This document shows positions 9,907 through 17,589 of a stretch of 64,000 bases of DNA, in pieces. Origin of the DNA: Pantanalinema sp. GBBB05 (GTDB lineage: Bacteria > Cyanobacteriota > Cyanobacteriia > Leptolyngbyales > Leptolyngbyaceae); the NCBI GenBank assembly GCA_016743235.1, contig VRZD01000003.1:124001-188000 (forward strand), written 5' to 3'. A model generated the notes under the pieces. It was not told the origin of the DNA. It was given only the letters and a program-made list of their open reading frames with translations, and searched no databases. The translations under genes and the position numbers were made by a program. How positions within the stretch are numbered: the stretch's first letter is position 1; each line of letters starts with the position of its first letter.

Positions 9907-10455
9907 ATGCTTTCCCGTCGCTCCTTCTTGAATGTCCTATTTGCCATCAGCCTTGCCCTTTTAAGCAGTTTTGGTTTTACCCCGGCAGCTCATGCGTTAG
10001 GTGGCAAGCTTCCCCCACTCAATCAAGCCGCTCCAGCGTTCAGCTTACCGACTAACACTGGTGACGGCACGGTCTCACTGTCGGACTACCAGGGGAAATG
10101 GGTGGTAGTTTACTTTTATCCCAAAGACTTTACGCCGGGTTGCACCCTGGAAGCCAAACGATTCCAGCAAGACCTGGCGAAATATGGCGATCGCAACACT
10201 CAGGTCGTTGGCATTAGCGCCGATTCCGTTGATTCCCATGCCGAGTTCTGCGACTCAGAAGGGCTAAAATTCCCCTTACTCGCGGATACCGATGGCTCCG
10301 TCAGCAAAGCCTACGGTTCCTGGATCGGCTTCGTCTCCATGCGACACAGCTTCATCATTGATCCAGAAGGGAGACTCCGCGCGATTTTTACCGATGTCCG
10401 TCCCGCCATTCACAGTACCGAAGTGCTTGCCAAGCTCGAAGAGTTACAAGCCTAG
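9907..10455 (+). CDS. Exported PrxQ/BCP-type peroxiredoxin
   Basis: This thiol peroxidase reduces hydrogen peroxide and organic peroxides using thioredoxin-like donors. Residues 1-30 form a signal peptide (RRSF start, hydrophobic core, AAHA end), so it should act in the periplasm or thylakoid lumen; the twin Arg allows Tat export. The peroxidatic cysteine is C79 in DFTPGCTLEAKRF. The usual PrxQ resolving cysteine five residues later is absent (K84). The only other cysteine is C115, 36 residues on, the spacing I recall for the class of PrxQ exemplified by Xylella fastidiosa, whose resolving Cys lies in helix 3. It is therefore probably an atypical 2-Cys enzyme. The gene is monocistronic. Confidence 0.88.
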   Translation: MLSRRSFLNVLFAISLALLSSFGFTPAAHALGGKLPPLNQAAPAFSLPTNTGDGTVSLSDYQGKWVVVYFYPKDFTPGCTLEAKRFQQDLAKYGDRNTQVVGISADSVDSHAEFCDSEGLKFPLLADTDGSVSKAYGSWIGFVSMRHSFIIDPEGRLRAIFTDVRPAIHSTEVLAKLEELQA

Positions 10456-10484
10456 CGGCACGGTACAGGTAGTAGACACAGATC

Positions 10485-10565
10485 GTTCCTGCCCCTTCTC
10501 CGTTATCTCCCTGACCTCCCCATCTTCCCTACCTTCCCCCTCTCCCTAACCTCCCTCCTCATCCT
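10485..10565. other. Pyrimidine-rich intergenic tract
   Basis: From about 10485 to 10565 the plus strand is almost all C and T, with repeated CTCCCT and CTTCC units. It lies in the 173-base gap between the peroxiredoxin gene and a small membrane protein gene. I see no gene or hairpin in it. Confidence 0.55.
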
Positions 10566-10628
10566 CAAATCTGCCCGATCGCAGTTTCTGCTCCTACAAT
10601 GGGGTCAATATGAGCCATTGCAAGCGGA

Positions 10629-11105
10629 ATGCCTATGGAGATTGAACCGGAAGCAGAGCGGCGATCGTCCTCTCAAAGCCCAGAGTGGGCAGAGCCAGAA
10701 AAGCCTAAACCACTGGTATTGCTACGAAATACCGAGCGATCGTGGCGGTTAAAAACCCTGGAAACCCTGACCCCGCTATTGCCTGAACCGATCGCAGATC
10801 AGTTGGGGGAAGTCTCGATCGTGGCAGAAGAATCGCTGAATGAATTAGCAGATATTGATCTAGAACAGATCAGCGACCTAGAGCTACAACCGCTCCGAAT
10901 TCAGATTGGCTTAGTCTTTATTGGCTTTGGGGCACTAGGCATCATGTTTCTCATGCTCTACCTCTATACACTCCATCCGCATTTAAGTGCGATCGAGCAA
11001 GTTCAGCATTACTGGTATCAATATGTCTGGTTTGTCTGTCTGGGCGTTGCAGGCTTATTTATGGTCGGACGGGAAGCCATGCGCCCACCAAATAGTGAAG
11101 AATAG
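10629..11105 (+). CDS. Small two-helix membrane protein, function unknown
   Basis: I do not recognise this 158-residue protein. The first 90 residues are hydrophilic and acidic, with a cluster of Pro/Glu near the N-terminus. Two hydrophobic helices follow at about 96-118 (IQIGLVFIGFGALGIMFLML) and 131-148. The tail is short and polar. It is probably a cytoplasmic domain tethered to the membrane. Two start codons are possible, 10629 and 10635, differing by two residues. It is followed 54 bases later by a hydrolase gene on the same strand, which may be cotranscribed, but nothing links their functions. Confidence 0.65.
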   Translation: MPMEIEPEAERRSSSQSPEWAEPEKPKPLVLLRNTERSWRLKTLETLTPLLPEPIADQLGEVSIVAEESLNELADIDLEQISDLELQPLRIQIGLVFIGFGALGIMFLMLYLYTLHPHLSAIEQVQHYWYQYVWFVCLGVAGLFMVGREAMRPPNSEE

Positions 11106-11159
11106 AAGGATGGCTACTATTCTGCCAGCTCACTGCGTTTATACGTCACCGATCGCGCT

Positions 11160-12038
11160 ATGACTGCTCTCTCTGCCGAATGGCAACATCATTTTGTCGA
11201 AACGAATCAGATCCGTTTGCACTGCGTCATGCAGGGAGAAGGGGATTTGGTGGTTCTACTTCACGGCTTCCCAGAATTCTGGTACTCCTGGCGGTTTCAA
11301 ATCCCCGCCTTAGCTCGTCACTTTAAAGTAGTTGTCCCAGATTTACGCGGCTACAACGACTCTGATAAGCCGCATAGTGGCTATGACATTGATACACTCA
11401 GTGCGGATATTCGCGGACTGATTGAGAATTTGGGCTATGCCCACGCTCATATTGTTGGGCATGATTGGGGTGGCGCGATCGCCTGGCATCTCGCCCAGAA
11501 ATTTCCGCAATATGTCAATCGGCTGGCAATCCTTAATGCCGCTCCCATGCAGCGATTAGTGCATGAAATGACCAGCAATTTGGATCAATTGCGCCGCAGT
11601 TGGTATGTGTTAGCGTTTCAGTTACCTGGAATTCCCGAATGGGTAATCCAGCATAATTTGAAGGAGTTTGTCAAAAATCTACTGCAAGGTCAAGCGGTAC
11701 GGAAAGGAGCATTTTCCAAAGAAGATACACAAGTGTATCAATCAGCTTTAGAGAAACCGGGGGCATTGTCTGCCGCAATCAACTACTACCGGCAACTTCT
11801 GCAACCCTGGCATTGGCTGCGGGAATGGGGACATCCACCCAATCTAACCGTCCCAACCTTAGTGTTATGGGGCGAAGAGGATGCCTTTCTCAGTTCCCAC
11901 CTTCTAGAAGGGATGGATCAATTGATCAAAGCGCCGTTTCAGCTCAAACGGATTCCCCATTGTGGGCATTGGGTACAGCAGGAGGCCCCGCAGACAGTCA
12001 ATCGTGAGTTACTAGAGTTTTTGCGACAGCCTCAGTAA
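11160..12038 (+). CDS. Alpha/beta hydrolase, epoxide hydrolase-like
   Basis: This is a soluble alpha/beta-fold hydrolase of the epoxide hydrolase/haloalkane dehalogenase group. The oxyanion motif HGFPE is at 35-39, the nucleophile Asp102 sits in VGHDWGG, and the catalytic His270 in HCGHWVQQ. The Asp nucleophile, rather than Ser, supports an epoxide hydrolase or dehalogenase mechanism. A cap region covers about 125-215; the acid is probably Asp or Glu in LWGEEDAFL. HGFPE favours epoxide hydrolase over dehalogenase. The length of 292 is normal. The physiological substrate is not inferable. Confidence 0.85.
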   Translation: MTALSAEWQHHFVETNQIRLHCVMQGEGDLVVLLHGFPEFWYSWRFQIPALARHFKVVVPDLRGYNDSDKPHSGYDIDTLSADIRGLIENLGYAHAHIVGHDWGGAIAWHLAQKFPQYVNRLAILNAAPMQRLVHEMTSNLDQLRRSWYVLAFQLPGIPEWVIQHNLKEFVKNLLQGQAVRKGAFSKEDTQVYQSALEKPGALSAAINYYRQLLQPWHWLREWGHPPNLTVPTLVLWGEEDAFLSSHLLEGMDQLIKAPFQLKRIPHCGHWVQQEAPQTVNRELLEFLRQPQ

Positions 12039-12055
12039 TGGGTTCAGCACTAGAC

Positions 12056-12796
12056 CTACACGCTTAATGCTGGCACCAATTCCACATTGAACACATTCGC
12101 AAAGGCGATCGCAACGTGCTGTCGAACCTCTTCTAATTGAATATCTGGAACGAATTGTTGCAGGCTACCTACAGGTTTGTCAGGAATGCCACAGGGCACA
12201 ATGCGATCGAACCCGCTCAAATCTGGGCAAACATTGAGGGCGAACCCGTGCATGGTAATCCAACGGCTAACCTTAATGCCGATCGCGGCAACTTTGTGAC
12301 CTTCCACCCAAACTCCGGTTAACCCCGGAATGCGAGTACCTGCCAATCCATATACCGCTAACACCTGGATTAACACCTCTTCCAGTTGCCGCAGATACCA
12401 GTGCAAGTCTTTCTGGTAATAATTCAAATTCAGAATTGGGTAGCCGACTAGCTGTCCCGGACAGTGATAGGTGACTTCGCCACCCCGTTCGACTCGGCAG
12501 ACTTCCCAATCGGGATGAACGGTTGGATCAAATTTGAGAAAATCTGGACTGGATCCCTGTCCTAGCGTATATACCGGAAAATGTTCCAGCAGAATCAACA
12601 CATCCTCAGCCGTGGGATTCGCCCGCCGCTCTGCCACTAACTGCTGTTGCCATTCCCAAGCATCAGCATAGGGAGTGGTTCCTTGGATATAAAGTTGACA
12701 CGATCGTTGAGTAGTTATAGGGAAGTTAACGCTCTCATAATCTTGAATATTTTGGACTGATTTCGACCCCAATTTTTTAAAGTCGTTCAAATTCAT
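12056..12796 (-). CDS. lipB: Octanoyltransferase LipB
   Basis: LipB transfers octanoyl groups from acyl carrier protein to lipoyl domains of enzymes such as pyruvate dehydrogenase and glycine cleavage H protein. The substrate-binding motif [18 protein letters not shown] is present, as are the catalytic lysine ([11 protein letters not shown]) and the catalytic cysteine (DRIVPCGI). At 246 residues it carries about 28 residues before the usual family start ([18 protein letters not shown]). No ATG, GTG or TTG lies in frame close to the expected start, so the N-terminal extension seems real. It converges on the hydrolase gene with a 17-base gap. Confidence 0.95.
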   Translation of the reverse strand: MNLNDFKKLGSKSVQNIQDYESVNFPITTQRSCQLYIQGTTPYADAWEWQQQLVAERRANPTAEDVLILLEHFPVYTLGQGSSPDFLKFDPTVHPDWEVCRVERGGEVTYHCPGQLVGYPILNLNYYQKDLHWYLRQLEEVLIQVLAVYGLAGTRIPGLTGVWVEGHKVAAIGIKVSRWITMHGFALNVCPDLSGFDRIVPCGIPDKPVGSLQQFVPDIQLEEVRQHVAIAFANVFNVELVPALSV

Positions 12797-12900
12797 TCAA
12801 AAATCAAGGGGAAGACAACGGATATCTGCATCAAATTACGGCAGATCAAATCAAGAATTATCAACGGATGCAAAACATTCTAAAGGGAACTGTTTAGCAG

Positions 12901-12953
12901 TATACAAAGTGCTAGGGTGATGTTAAGACCCTATTCAGTCAGGGTTAAGACCC
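12901..12953 (+). promoter_or_regulatory. lrtA promoter element and alternating-hairpin leader
   Basis: TATACA at 12901-12906 is a candidate -10, placing the start of transcription near 12912. Four short complementary blocks follow: TAGGGT (12913-12918), ACCCTA (12928-12933), AGGGT (12941-12945) and ACCC (12950-12953). Blocks 1:2 and 3:4 can pair together, or 2:3 can pair instead. The direct repeat TTAAGACCC (12923-12931 and 12945-12953) produces this. The ribosome site GGGGAGGA follows about 10 bases later. Confidence 0.45.
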
Positions 12954-12976
12954 AATTTTCTAGGGGAGGAAGCTTT

Positions 12977-13615
12977 ATGAAGCTTGTTATCCAGGGCAAA
13001 AATATCGAGATTACAGATGCAATTCGTGAGTATGTCAATCAGAAAATCGAGAAAGCGGTTAATCACTTTCAAACTCTAATTAATGAAGTTGATGTACATC
13101 TGTCTGTAGCCCGTAATCCCCGGATTAACTCTAAACAGACGGCTGAAGTAACTATCTATGTCAATGGTGCTGTGGTTCGTGCCGAAGAAGGCAGCGAAAA
13201 CCTCTATGCCAGTATTGACTTGGTTGCTGATAAGATTTCCCGTCAACTCCGCAAGTACAAAGAAAAGCGCCACGAGCGGAGCCATGGAGCGGTTAAAACA
13301 ACCAATGCCTTAAATGATCAGCCGGTTGTTACTGATCTTCTACAAGATCGTACCCCAGAGTTACCAGAGCGAGTAATTCGGACTAAATACTTCGCGATGC
13401 CACCCATGTCCATTCAGGAGGCTTTGGAACATTTAGAACTCGTTGATCATGACTTTTATGTATTTCGGAATACCGAAACAGGTGAAATCAATGTAGTTTA
13501 TGAACGGAATCATGGAGGTTATGGAGTCATCCAACCCCGTAATGGGAATGGACATACTCATGGCAAAAATGGGAAGGTTGCACAATCTGCTGATGTAGTT
13601 TCCGAAACTGTGTAA
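12977..13615 (+). CDS. lrtA: Long-form ribosome hibernation factor HPF (light-repressed protein A)
   Basis: This protein binds the 30S subunit and promotes 70S dimerisation, silencing ribosomes in the dark or in stationary phase. The N-terminal ribosome-binding domain ([20 protein letters not shown], residues 1-100) and the C-terminal dimerisation domain ([24 protein letters not shown] context, about 140-195) identify the long HPF type, called LrtA in cyanobacteria. An in-frame ATG at 12917 would add 20 residues that lie in the structured leader. The ATG at 12977 is preceded by GGGGAGGA and starts exactly at the family N-terminus, so I chose it. The product is 212 residues. Family knowledge says the transcript accumulates in the dark with a leader involved in stability. 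Confidence 0.95.
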   Translation: MKLVIQGKNIEITDAIREYVNQKIEKAVNHFQTLINEVDVHLSVARNPRINSKQTAEVTIYVNGAVVRAEEGSENLYASIDLVADKISRQLRKYKEKRHERSHGAVKTTNALNDQPVVTDLLQDRTPELPERVIRTKYFAMPPMSIQEALEHLELVDHDFYVFRNTETGEINVVYERNHGGYGVIQPRNGNGHTHGKNGKVAQSADVVSETV

Positions 13616-13635
13616 AGATCAGCCGCAAGCTCTCA

Positions 13636-13679
13636 GGGAATTGTGAAAAGATTTCAAAGAAATTAGGTTTACAATTCCC
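13636..13679 (+). other. Two-tier hairpin in the lrtA 3' untranslated region
   Basis: GGGAATTGTGAA (13636-13647) pairs with TTTACAATTCCC (13668-13679) over 12 bases with one G-T wobble. Inside the loop ATTTC pairs with GAAAT. It starts 21 bases after the lrtA stop, has no T run, and lies well before the terminator. It could protect the mRNA from 3' exonucleases. Confidence 0.55.
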
Positions 13680-13756
13680 GCATCATCTTCTCCTAATTGA
13701 GGCAGAACTGGCTCAAAAATATCTAAAGTTGCATTGAGTTTGTGTGGGTAGTTTAC

Positions 13757-13789
13757 AAAGGGCATGGGTAGTGATTACCTATGCCTTTT
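13757..13789 (+). terminator. Rho-independent terminator of lrtA
   Basis: AAAGGGCATGGGTA pairs with TACCTATGCCTTTT over 14 bases (two G-T wobbles) around the loop GTGAT. The 3' arm ends in TTTT. Confidence 0.8.
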
Positions 13790-13930
13790 GCGTTGCAGCT
13801 AATTCAACCTAAATAAATAGGCTTAGCATTTACACTTCTTATTTTCTCCTGATGTAGGAGAAGCATGGCTTGATTGATAGGCGTTCCAGCGATCGCATCG
13901 CTATTCTGCGGAAACGAAAAAACTCTGTTC

Positions 13931-13967
13931 ATGCACAATTCGCATCAGAATTATGCCGAAAATACAT
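13931..13967 (+). promoter_or_regulatory. Two tandem LysR-type operators upstream of nirA (candidate NtcB sites)
   Basis: Site 1, ATGCACAATTCGCAT (13931-13945), and site 2, ATGCCGAAAATACAT (13953-13967), both follow the LysR T-N11-A dyad; site 1 is a perfect ATGC-N7-GCAT and site 2 differs by one base (ACAT). Their centres are 22 bp apart, two helical turns. They lie just upstream of the NtcA box. NtcB is the LysR-type nitrite-responsive activator of this operon in other cyanobacteria, and the elements I recall there have the same form; assignment to NtcB is inference. Confidence 0.6.
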
Positions 13968-13982
13968 AGAACGAAATATTTT

Positions 13983-14024
13983 GTAACTAGATATACGAAT
14001 TTCACTAGTTCATGCGACTACCTT
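13983..14024 (+). promoter_or_regulatory. NtcA-activated promoter of the nirA operon
   Basis: GTAACTAGATATAC (13983-13996) is an exact GTA-N8-TAC NtcA box. It is followed after 22 bases by TACCTT (14019-14024), matching the TAN3T -10. This is the canonical class II NtcA promoter geometry, with the box centred near -41.5. It predicts activation under nitrogen limitation by NtcA bound to 2-oxoglutarate and a start site near 14031. Confidence 0.88.
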
Positions 14025-14144
14025 ATCCCTAACGACGTACCAAGTACAGCGCCAGAGCGAAATTGAAAAACTTCTTAACAGCGCGATCGGTATCTCGATA
14101 AGTACTGCCCCATCAGCAGCCTGAAGCAAGGGAAGTAAGAATTT

Positions 14145-16013
14145 ATGACCAGCACAGTTCCAGTAGCGGCGAGTCTAAATAAGTTTGAAAAAATTAAGGC
14201 AGAAAAAGATGGTTTAGCCGTAAAAGCGGAACTGGAGCAGTTCGCCAAGATTGGTTGGGAGGCGATGAATGAAACCGATCGGGATTATCGCCTCAAGTGG
14301 ATGGGCGTGTTCTTCCGTCCGGTTACTCCTGGCAAATTTATGCTGCGGATGCGGATTCCCAACGGCATTATTACCAGTGGGCAACTGCGGGTCTTAGCAG
14401 AGGTCGTACAACGCTACGGGGAAGATGGCAGTGCTGACATTACCACTCGCCAAAATATTCAACTACGCGGCATTCGGATTGAAGATATTCCCGATATTTT
14501 TCATAAATTTGACCAGGCTGGGTTAACCAGCATTCAGTCTGGCATGGACAACGTGCGCAACATCACCGGATCTCCGGTGGCTGGGATCGATGCTGATGAA
14601 CTGATTGATACACGAGGATTGTGTCGCAAAGTTCAGGACATGATTACCAACAATGGGGAAGGTAATCCTTCGTTTACCAATCTGCCCCGTAAGTTCAATA
14701 TTGCGATCGCGGGCTGTCGGGATAATTCGGTTCACGCCGAAATCAACGATATTGCCTTCGTACCGGCCTACAAAAATCGGCAACTCGGCTTCAACGTCCT
14801 CGTCGGGGGCTTTTTCTCTGCCAAGCGCTGTGCCGCTGCCGTTCCCATGAATGTTTGGGTTGATCCACGGGATGTCGTGGCGTTGTGTGAAGCGATTTTG
14901 TTGGTCTACCGCAATCATGGGCTGCGAGCCAATCGGCAGAAAGCCCGGTTAATGTGGCTGATTGATGAATGGGGCATGGACAAGTTCCGGTCAGCCGTGG
15001 AACAGCAACTCGGTTATTCCCTGCAAGCTGCCGCGCCGAAAGACGAAATTCTGTGGGACAAGCGGGATCACATCGGGATTCATGCCCAAAAGCAACCAGG
15101 CTTGAACTATGTGGGACTGCATGTGCCCGTCGGTCGGCTCTATGCCACAGATATGTTCGACATGGCTCGCATGGCGGAAGTCTACGGTAGTGGCGAATTA
15201 CGGCTCACTGTCGAACAGAATGTGATTATTCCGAATGTACCCGATTCCCGCATTGCCCCGTTACTGAAAGAGCCGTTGTTAGAACGGTTCGCGATCGCAC
15301 CAACCCCTTTAGTCCGTAGCCTGGTATCCTGCACCGGAGCACAGTTCTGCAACTTTGCCTTAATTGAAACAAAGAATCGCGCCTTAGCCCTGATTCAAGA
15401 ATTAGATGCAGAACTGCAAGTGCCTCAACCCGTACGGATGCACTGGACAGGATGTCCGAATTCCTGTGGTCAGCCCCAGGTGGCTGATATTGGTTTAATG
15501 GGCACAAAGGCTCGCAAAAACGGGAAAGCCGTCGATGGCGTTGATATTTTCATGGGCGGTAAGGTGGGCAAACATGCCGAACTGGGTGAATGCGTTCGTA
15601 AGGGGGTACCGTGCGAAGACCTGAAACCCGTCCTGGCAGAGCTACTGATCCAACAGTTTGGGGCAAAACCGAAACCAGGTAGCACGATCGCCACTATGCC
15701 TGCCCCCGCTCCTACTAGCCCTACCCCAGAGCCAACGGCACCCGCTATTCCTGCCACAGTTTCCCTGACGCAGACCGGAAAAGATATTGCTTGTACGGAA
15801 CAAGACTTGATTTTAGATGCCGTAGAACGGGCTGGAGTAGAGCTTCCTAGTAGTTGTCGGGCTGGGAACTGTGGCACGTGTAAGCAACGCCTCCTGACCG
15901 GAGAAGTACGCTATGCCGGAGAGCCACAGGCGTTGACTGAGAGTGATCGAGCCAATGGTGTCATCCTCCCTTGCATTGCGCATCCGATCGGATATATCCG
16001 ACTTGATGCCTAA
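14145..16013 (+). CDS. nirA: Ferredoxin-nitrite reductase with C-terminal ferredoxin domain
   Basis: NirA reduces nitrite to ammonium with six electrons from reduced ferredoxin. The siroheme and [4Fe-4S] cysteines are C396, C402 (CTGAQFC), C437 and C441 (CPNSC). After a Pro/Thr/Ala-rich linker (about 505-535) comes a plant-type [2Fe-2S] ferredoxin domain (about 540-622) with C571, C576, C579 and C610. The 622-residue length is about 100 more than the standard enzyme. This fused form is known from Plectonema (Leptolyngbya) boryana. The fused ferredoxin probably relays electrons internally. It is the first gene of the nitrate operon, behind the NtcA promoter, and nrtA follows 79 bases later. 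Confidence 0.97.
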   Translation: MTSTVPVAASLNKFEKIKAEKDGLAVKAELEQFAKIGWEAMNETDRDYRLKWMGVFFRPVTPGKFMLRMRIPNGIITSGQLRVLAEVVQRYGEDGSADITTRQNIQLRGIRIEDIPDIFHKFDQAGLTSIQSGMDNVRNITGSPVAGIDADELIDTRGLCRKVQDMITNNGEGNPSFTNLPRKFNIAIAGCRDNSVHAEINDIAFVPAYKNRQLGFNVLVGGFFSAKRCAAAVPMNVWVDPRDVVALCEAILLVYRNHGLRANRQKARLMWLIDEWGMDKFRSAVEQQLGYSLQAAAPKDEILWDKRDHIGIHAQKQPGLNYVGLHVPVGRLYATDMFDMARMAEVYGSGELRLTVEQNVIIPNVPDSRIAPLLKEPLLERFAIAPTPLVRSLVSCTGAQFCNFALIETKNRALALIQELDAELQVPQPVRMHWTGCPNSCGQPQVADIGLMGTKARKNGKAVDGVDIFMGGKVGKHAELGECVRKGVPCEDLKPVLAELLIQQFGAKPKPGSTIATMPAPAPTSPTPEPTAPAIPATVSLTQTGKDIACTEQDLILDAVERAGVELPSSCRAGNCGTCKQRLLTGEVRYAGEPQALTESDRANGVILPCIAHPIGYIRLDA

Positions 16014-16092
16014 GCAATGTCTCATTTGGTGCCAAATCGTATTTTTGTTTGCTGAATAATTGTTGAAATCATCGATTACTGGAAGGTCACAA

Positions 16093-17448
16093 ATGACAAA
16101 TCTGTCACGACGGAAGTTTATTGCCACAGCAGGTGTTGCCGCAGCAGGTAGTTTGCTGGCTCATGGTTGTAGCTCGGGTAGTTCAACGAGTTCTACAACA
16201 GATTCAGGCTCTAAATCTCCGAGTGCTGCTCCAGCGGTTAATGTCAGTGCCGCAGATGCCCCCGAGGTGACTACCGCCAAGCTCGGATTCATTGCTCTCA
16301 CCGATTCTTCACCACTAATCATTGCCAAAGAGAAAGGCTTTTTTGCCAAATACGGCATGAAAGATGTCGAGGTGATTAAGCAAGCCTCTTGGGCAGTCAC
16401 CCGTGACAATATTGAGCTAGGTTCAGCAGGCGGTGGGATTGACGGTGCCCACATCCTCACACCTATGCCTTATTTATTAACAGCAGGCAAAATCACCAAG
16501 AGCAAAGCTAAATTGCCGATGTACATTCTGTCGCGGCTGAATGTAGATGGGCAATGTATCTCCGTTGCGAACACCTATAAAGACCTCCAGGTAGGCACAG
16601 ATAGTGCGCCTCTAAAAGAGGCATTTGCCAAGGCAAAAGCCGGTGGTAAAGAGATTAAGTGCGCGGTTACCTTCCCAGGTGGCACTCACGATCTATGGAT
16701 GCGCTATTGGTTAGCCGCAGGTGGGATCGATCCGGATAAAGATGTTTCCACGATCGTCGTCCCACCCCCGCAAATGGTTGCCAATATGAAGGTGGGCAAC
16801 ATGGAAGCGTTCTGTGTAGGCGAACCCTGGAATGCTCAATTAGTGGCTCAAGGTCAAGGATTTACCGCCTTAACTACTGGGGAATTGTGGAATAACCATC
16901 CAGAAAAAGCGTTATCGTTGCGAGCTGATTGGGTGGATAAGAATCCGAAAGCGGCAAAAGCACTTTTAATGGCAGTTCAAGAAGCCCAAATGTGGTGTGC
17001 TAAGCCAGAGAACAAAGAGGAAATGTGTCAAATCGTCTCCGGTCGCGAATGGTTCAAGGTAGCTAAAAATGACATTTTGGGTCGAGCTACCGGCAAGTTC
17101 GACTATGGCAATGGCAAGGTCGTGGAAAATAGCCCTCACATGATGAAGTTCTGGGCAGAAGATGCTGCCACCAACGCGTCCTACCCCTATAAGAGCCATG
17201 ATCTCTGGTTCCTGACTGAAGATATTCGCTGGGGATATCTGCCTGCCGACACGGATACAAAGCAAATGGTAGAAGCAGTTAACCGGGAAGATTTGTGGCA
17301 GGCAGCGGCAAAGGCGATCGGGCAAGAAGCCGCTATTCCCAAGAGTCCTTCACGGGGCGTAGAAACCTTCTTCGATGGCACCAAGTTCGATCCTGAAAAT
17401 CCCGAAGCGTATCTAAAGGCACTCAAGATCAAGAAGGTTTCAGCGTAA
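16093..17448 (+). CDS. nrtA: Nitrate/nitrite ABC transporter substrate-binding lipoprotein
   Basis: NrtA is the nitrate/nitrite-binding component of the high-affinity NrtABCD importer, anchored to the outer face of the plasma membrane. I start it at the ATG at 16093 (MTNLSRRKFIATAGVAAAG), 33 bases inside the longest frame, because the SRRKF twin-Arg signal and lipobox-like LAHGC then sit normally; the Ser/Thr-rich linker after the Cys is typical. The mature domain begins near KLGFIALTDSSPLIIAKEKG and includes the conserved FPGGTHDLWMRYWL and GEPWN segments. The length is 451 residues. A long hairpin (17463-17507) follows the stop and may set the expression ratio with nrtB. Confidence 0.96.
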   Translation: MTNLSRRKFIATAGVAAAGSLLAHGCSSGSSTSSTTDSGSKSPSAAPAVNVSAADAPEVTTAKLGFIALTDSSPLIIAKEKGFFAKYGMKDVEVIKQASWAVTRDNIELGSAGGGIDGAHILTPMPYLLTAGKITKSKAKLPMYILSRLNVDGQCISVANTYKDLQVGTDSAPLKEAFAKAKAGGKEIKCAVTFPGGTHDLWMRYWLAAGGIDPDKDVSTIVVPPPQMVANMKVGNMEAFCVGEPWNAQLVAQGQGFTALTTGELWNNHPEKALSLRADWVDKNPKAAKALLMAVQEAQMWCAKPENKEEMCQIVSGREWFKVAKNDILGRATGKFDYGNGKVVENSPHMMKFWAEDAATNASYPYKSHDLWFLTEDIRWGYLPADTDTKQMVEAVNREDLWQAAAKAIGQEAAIPKSPSRGVETFFDGTKFDPENPEAYLKALKIKKVSA

Positions 17449-17462
17449 GTTAGCAGAAACAT

Positions 17463-17507
17463 AACGGGGCAAGTTTCCCCATCCCCATCGGTTCAGCTTG
17501 CCTCGTT
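17463..17507 (+). other. Intercistronic hairpin between nrtA and nrtB
   Basis: AACGGGGCAAG (17463-17473) pairs with CTTGCCTCGTT (17497-17507) over 11 bases with one G-T wobble, leaving a 23-base loop. No T run follows. It begins 14 bases after the nrtA stop and ends about 80 bases before nrtB. Confidence 0.55.
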
Positions 17508-17589
17508 GTGATTGTTTAACCCTGAAATTTTAGTTCTCCTAACCGATCGCAATTTCCTCCCTTTCTCCACACCCAAAGGAACTCACACT

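Larger units (their letters stand above)
13616..14144 (+). promoter_or_regulatory. lrtA-nirA intergenic region
   Basis: This 529-base gap holds no gene that I can see. It contains the lrtA 3' hairpin (13636-13679), the lrtA terminator (13757-13789), two LysR-type operators (13931-13967), the NtcA promoter (13983-14024) and about 114 bases of nirA leader. Confidence 0.8.

Noticed and set aside
10292..10549. 85-residue plus-strand frame
   Set aside because: It overlaps the peroxiredoxin gene in another frame and runs into the pyrimidine tract.
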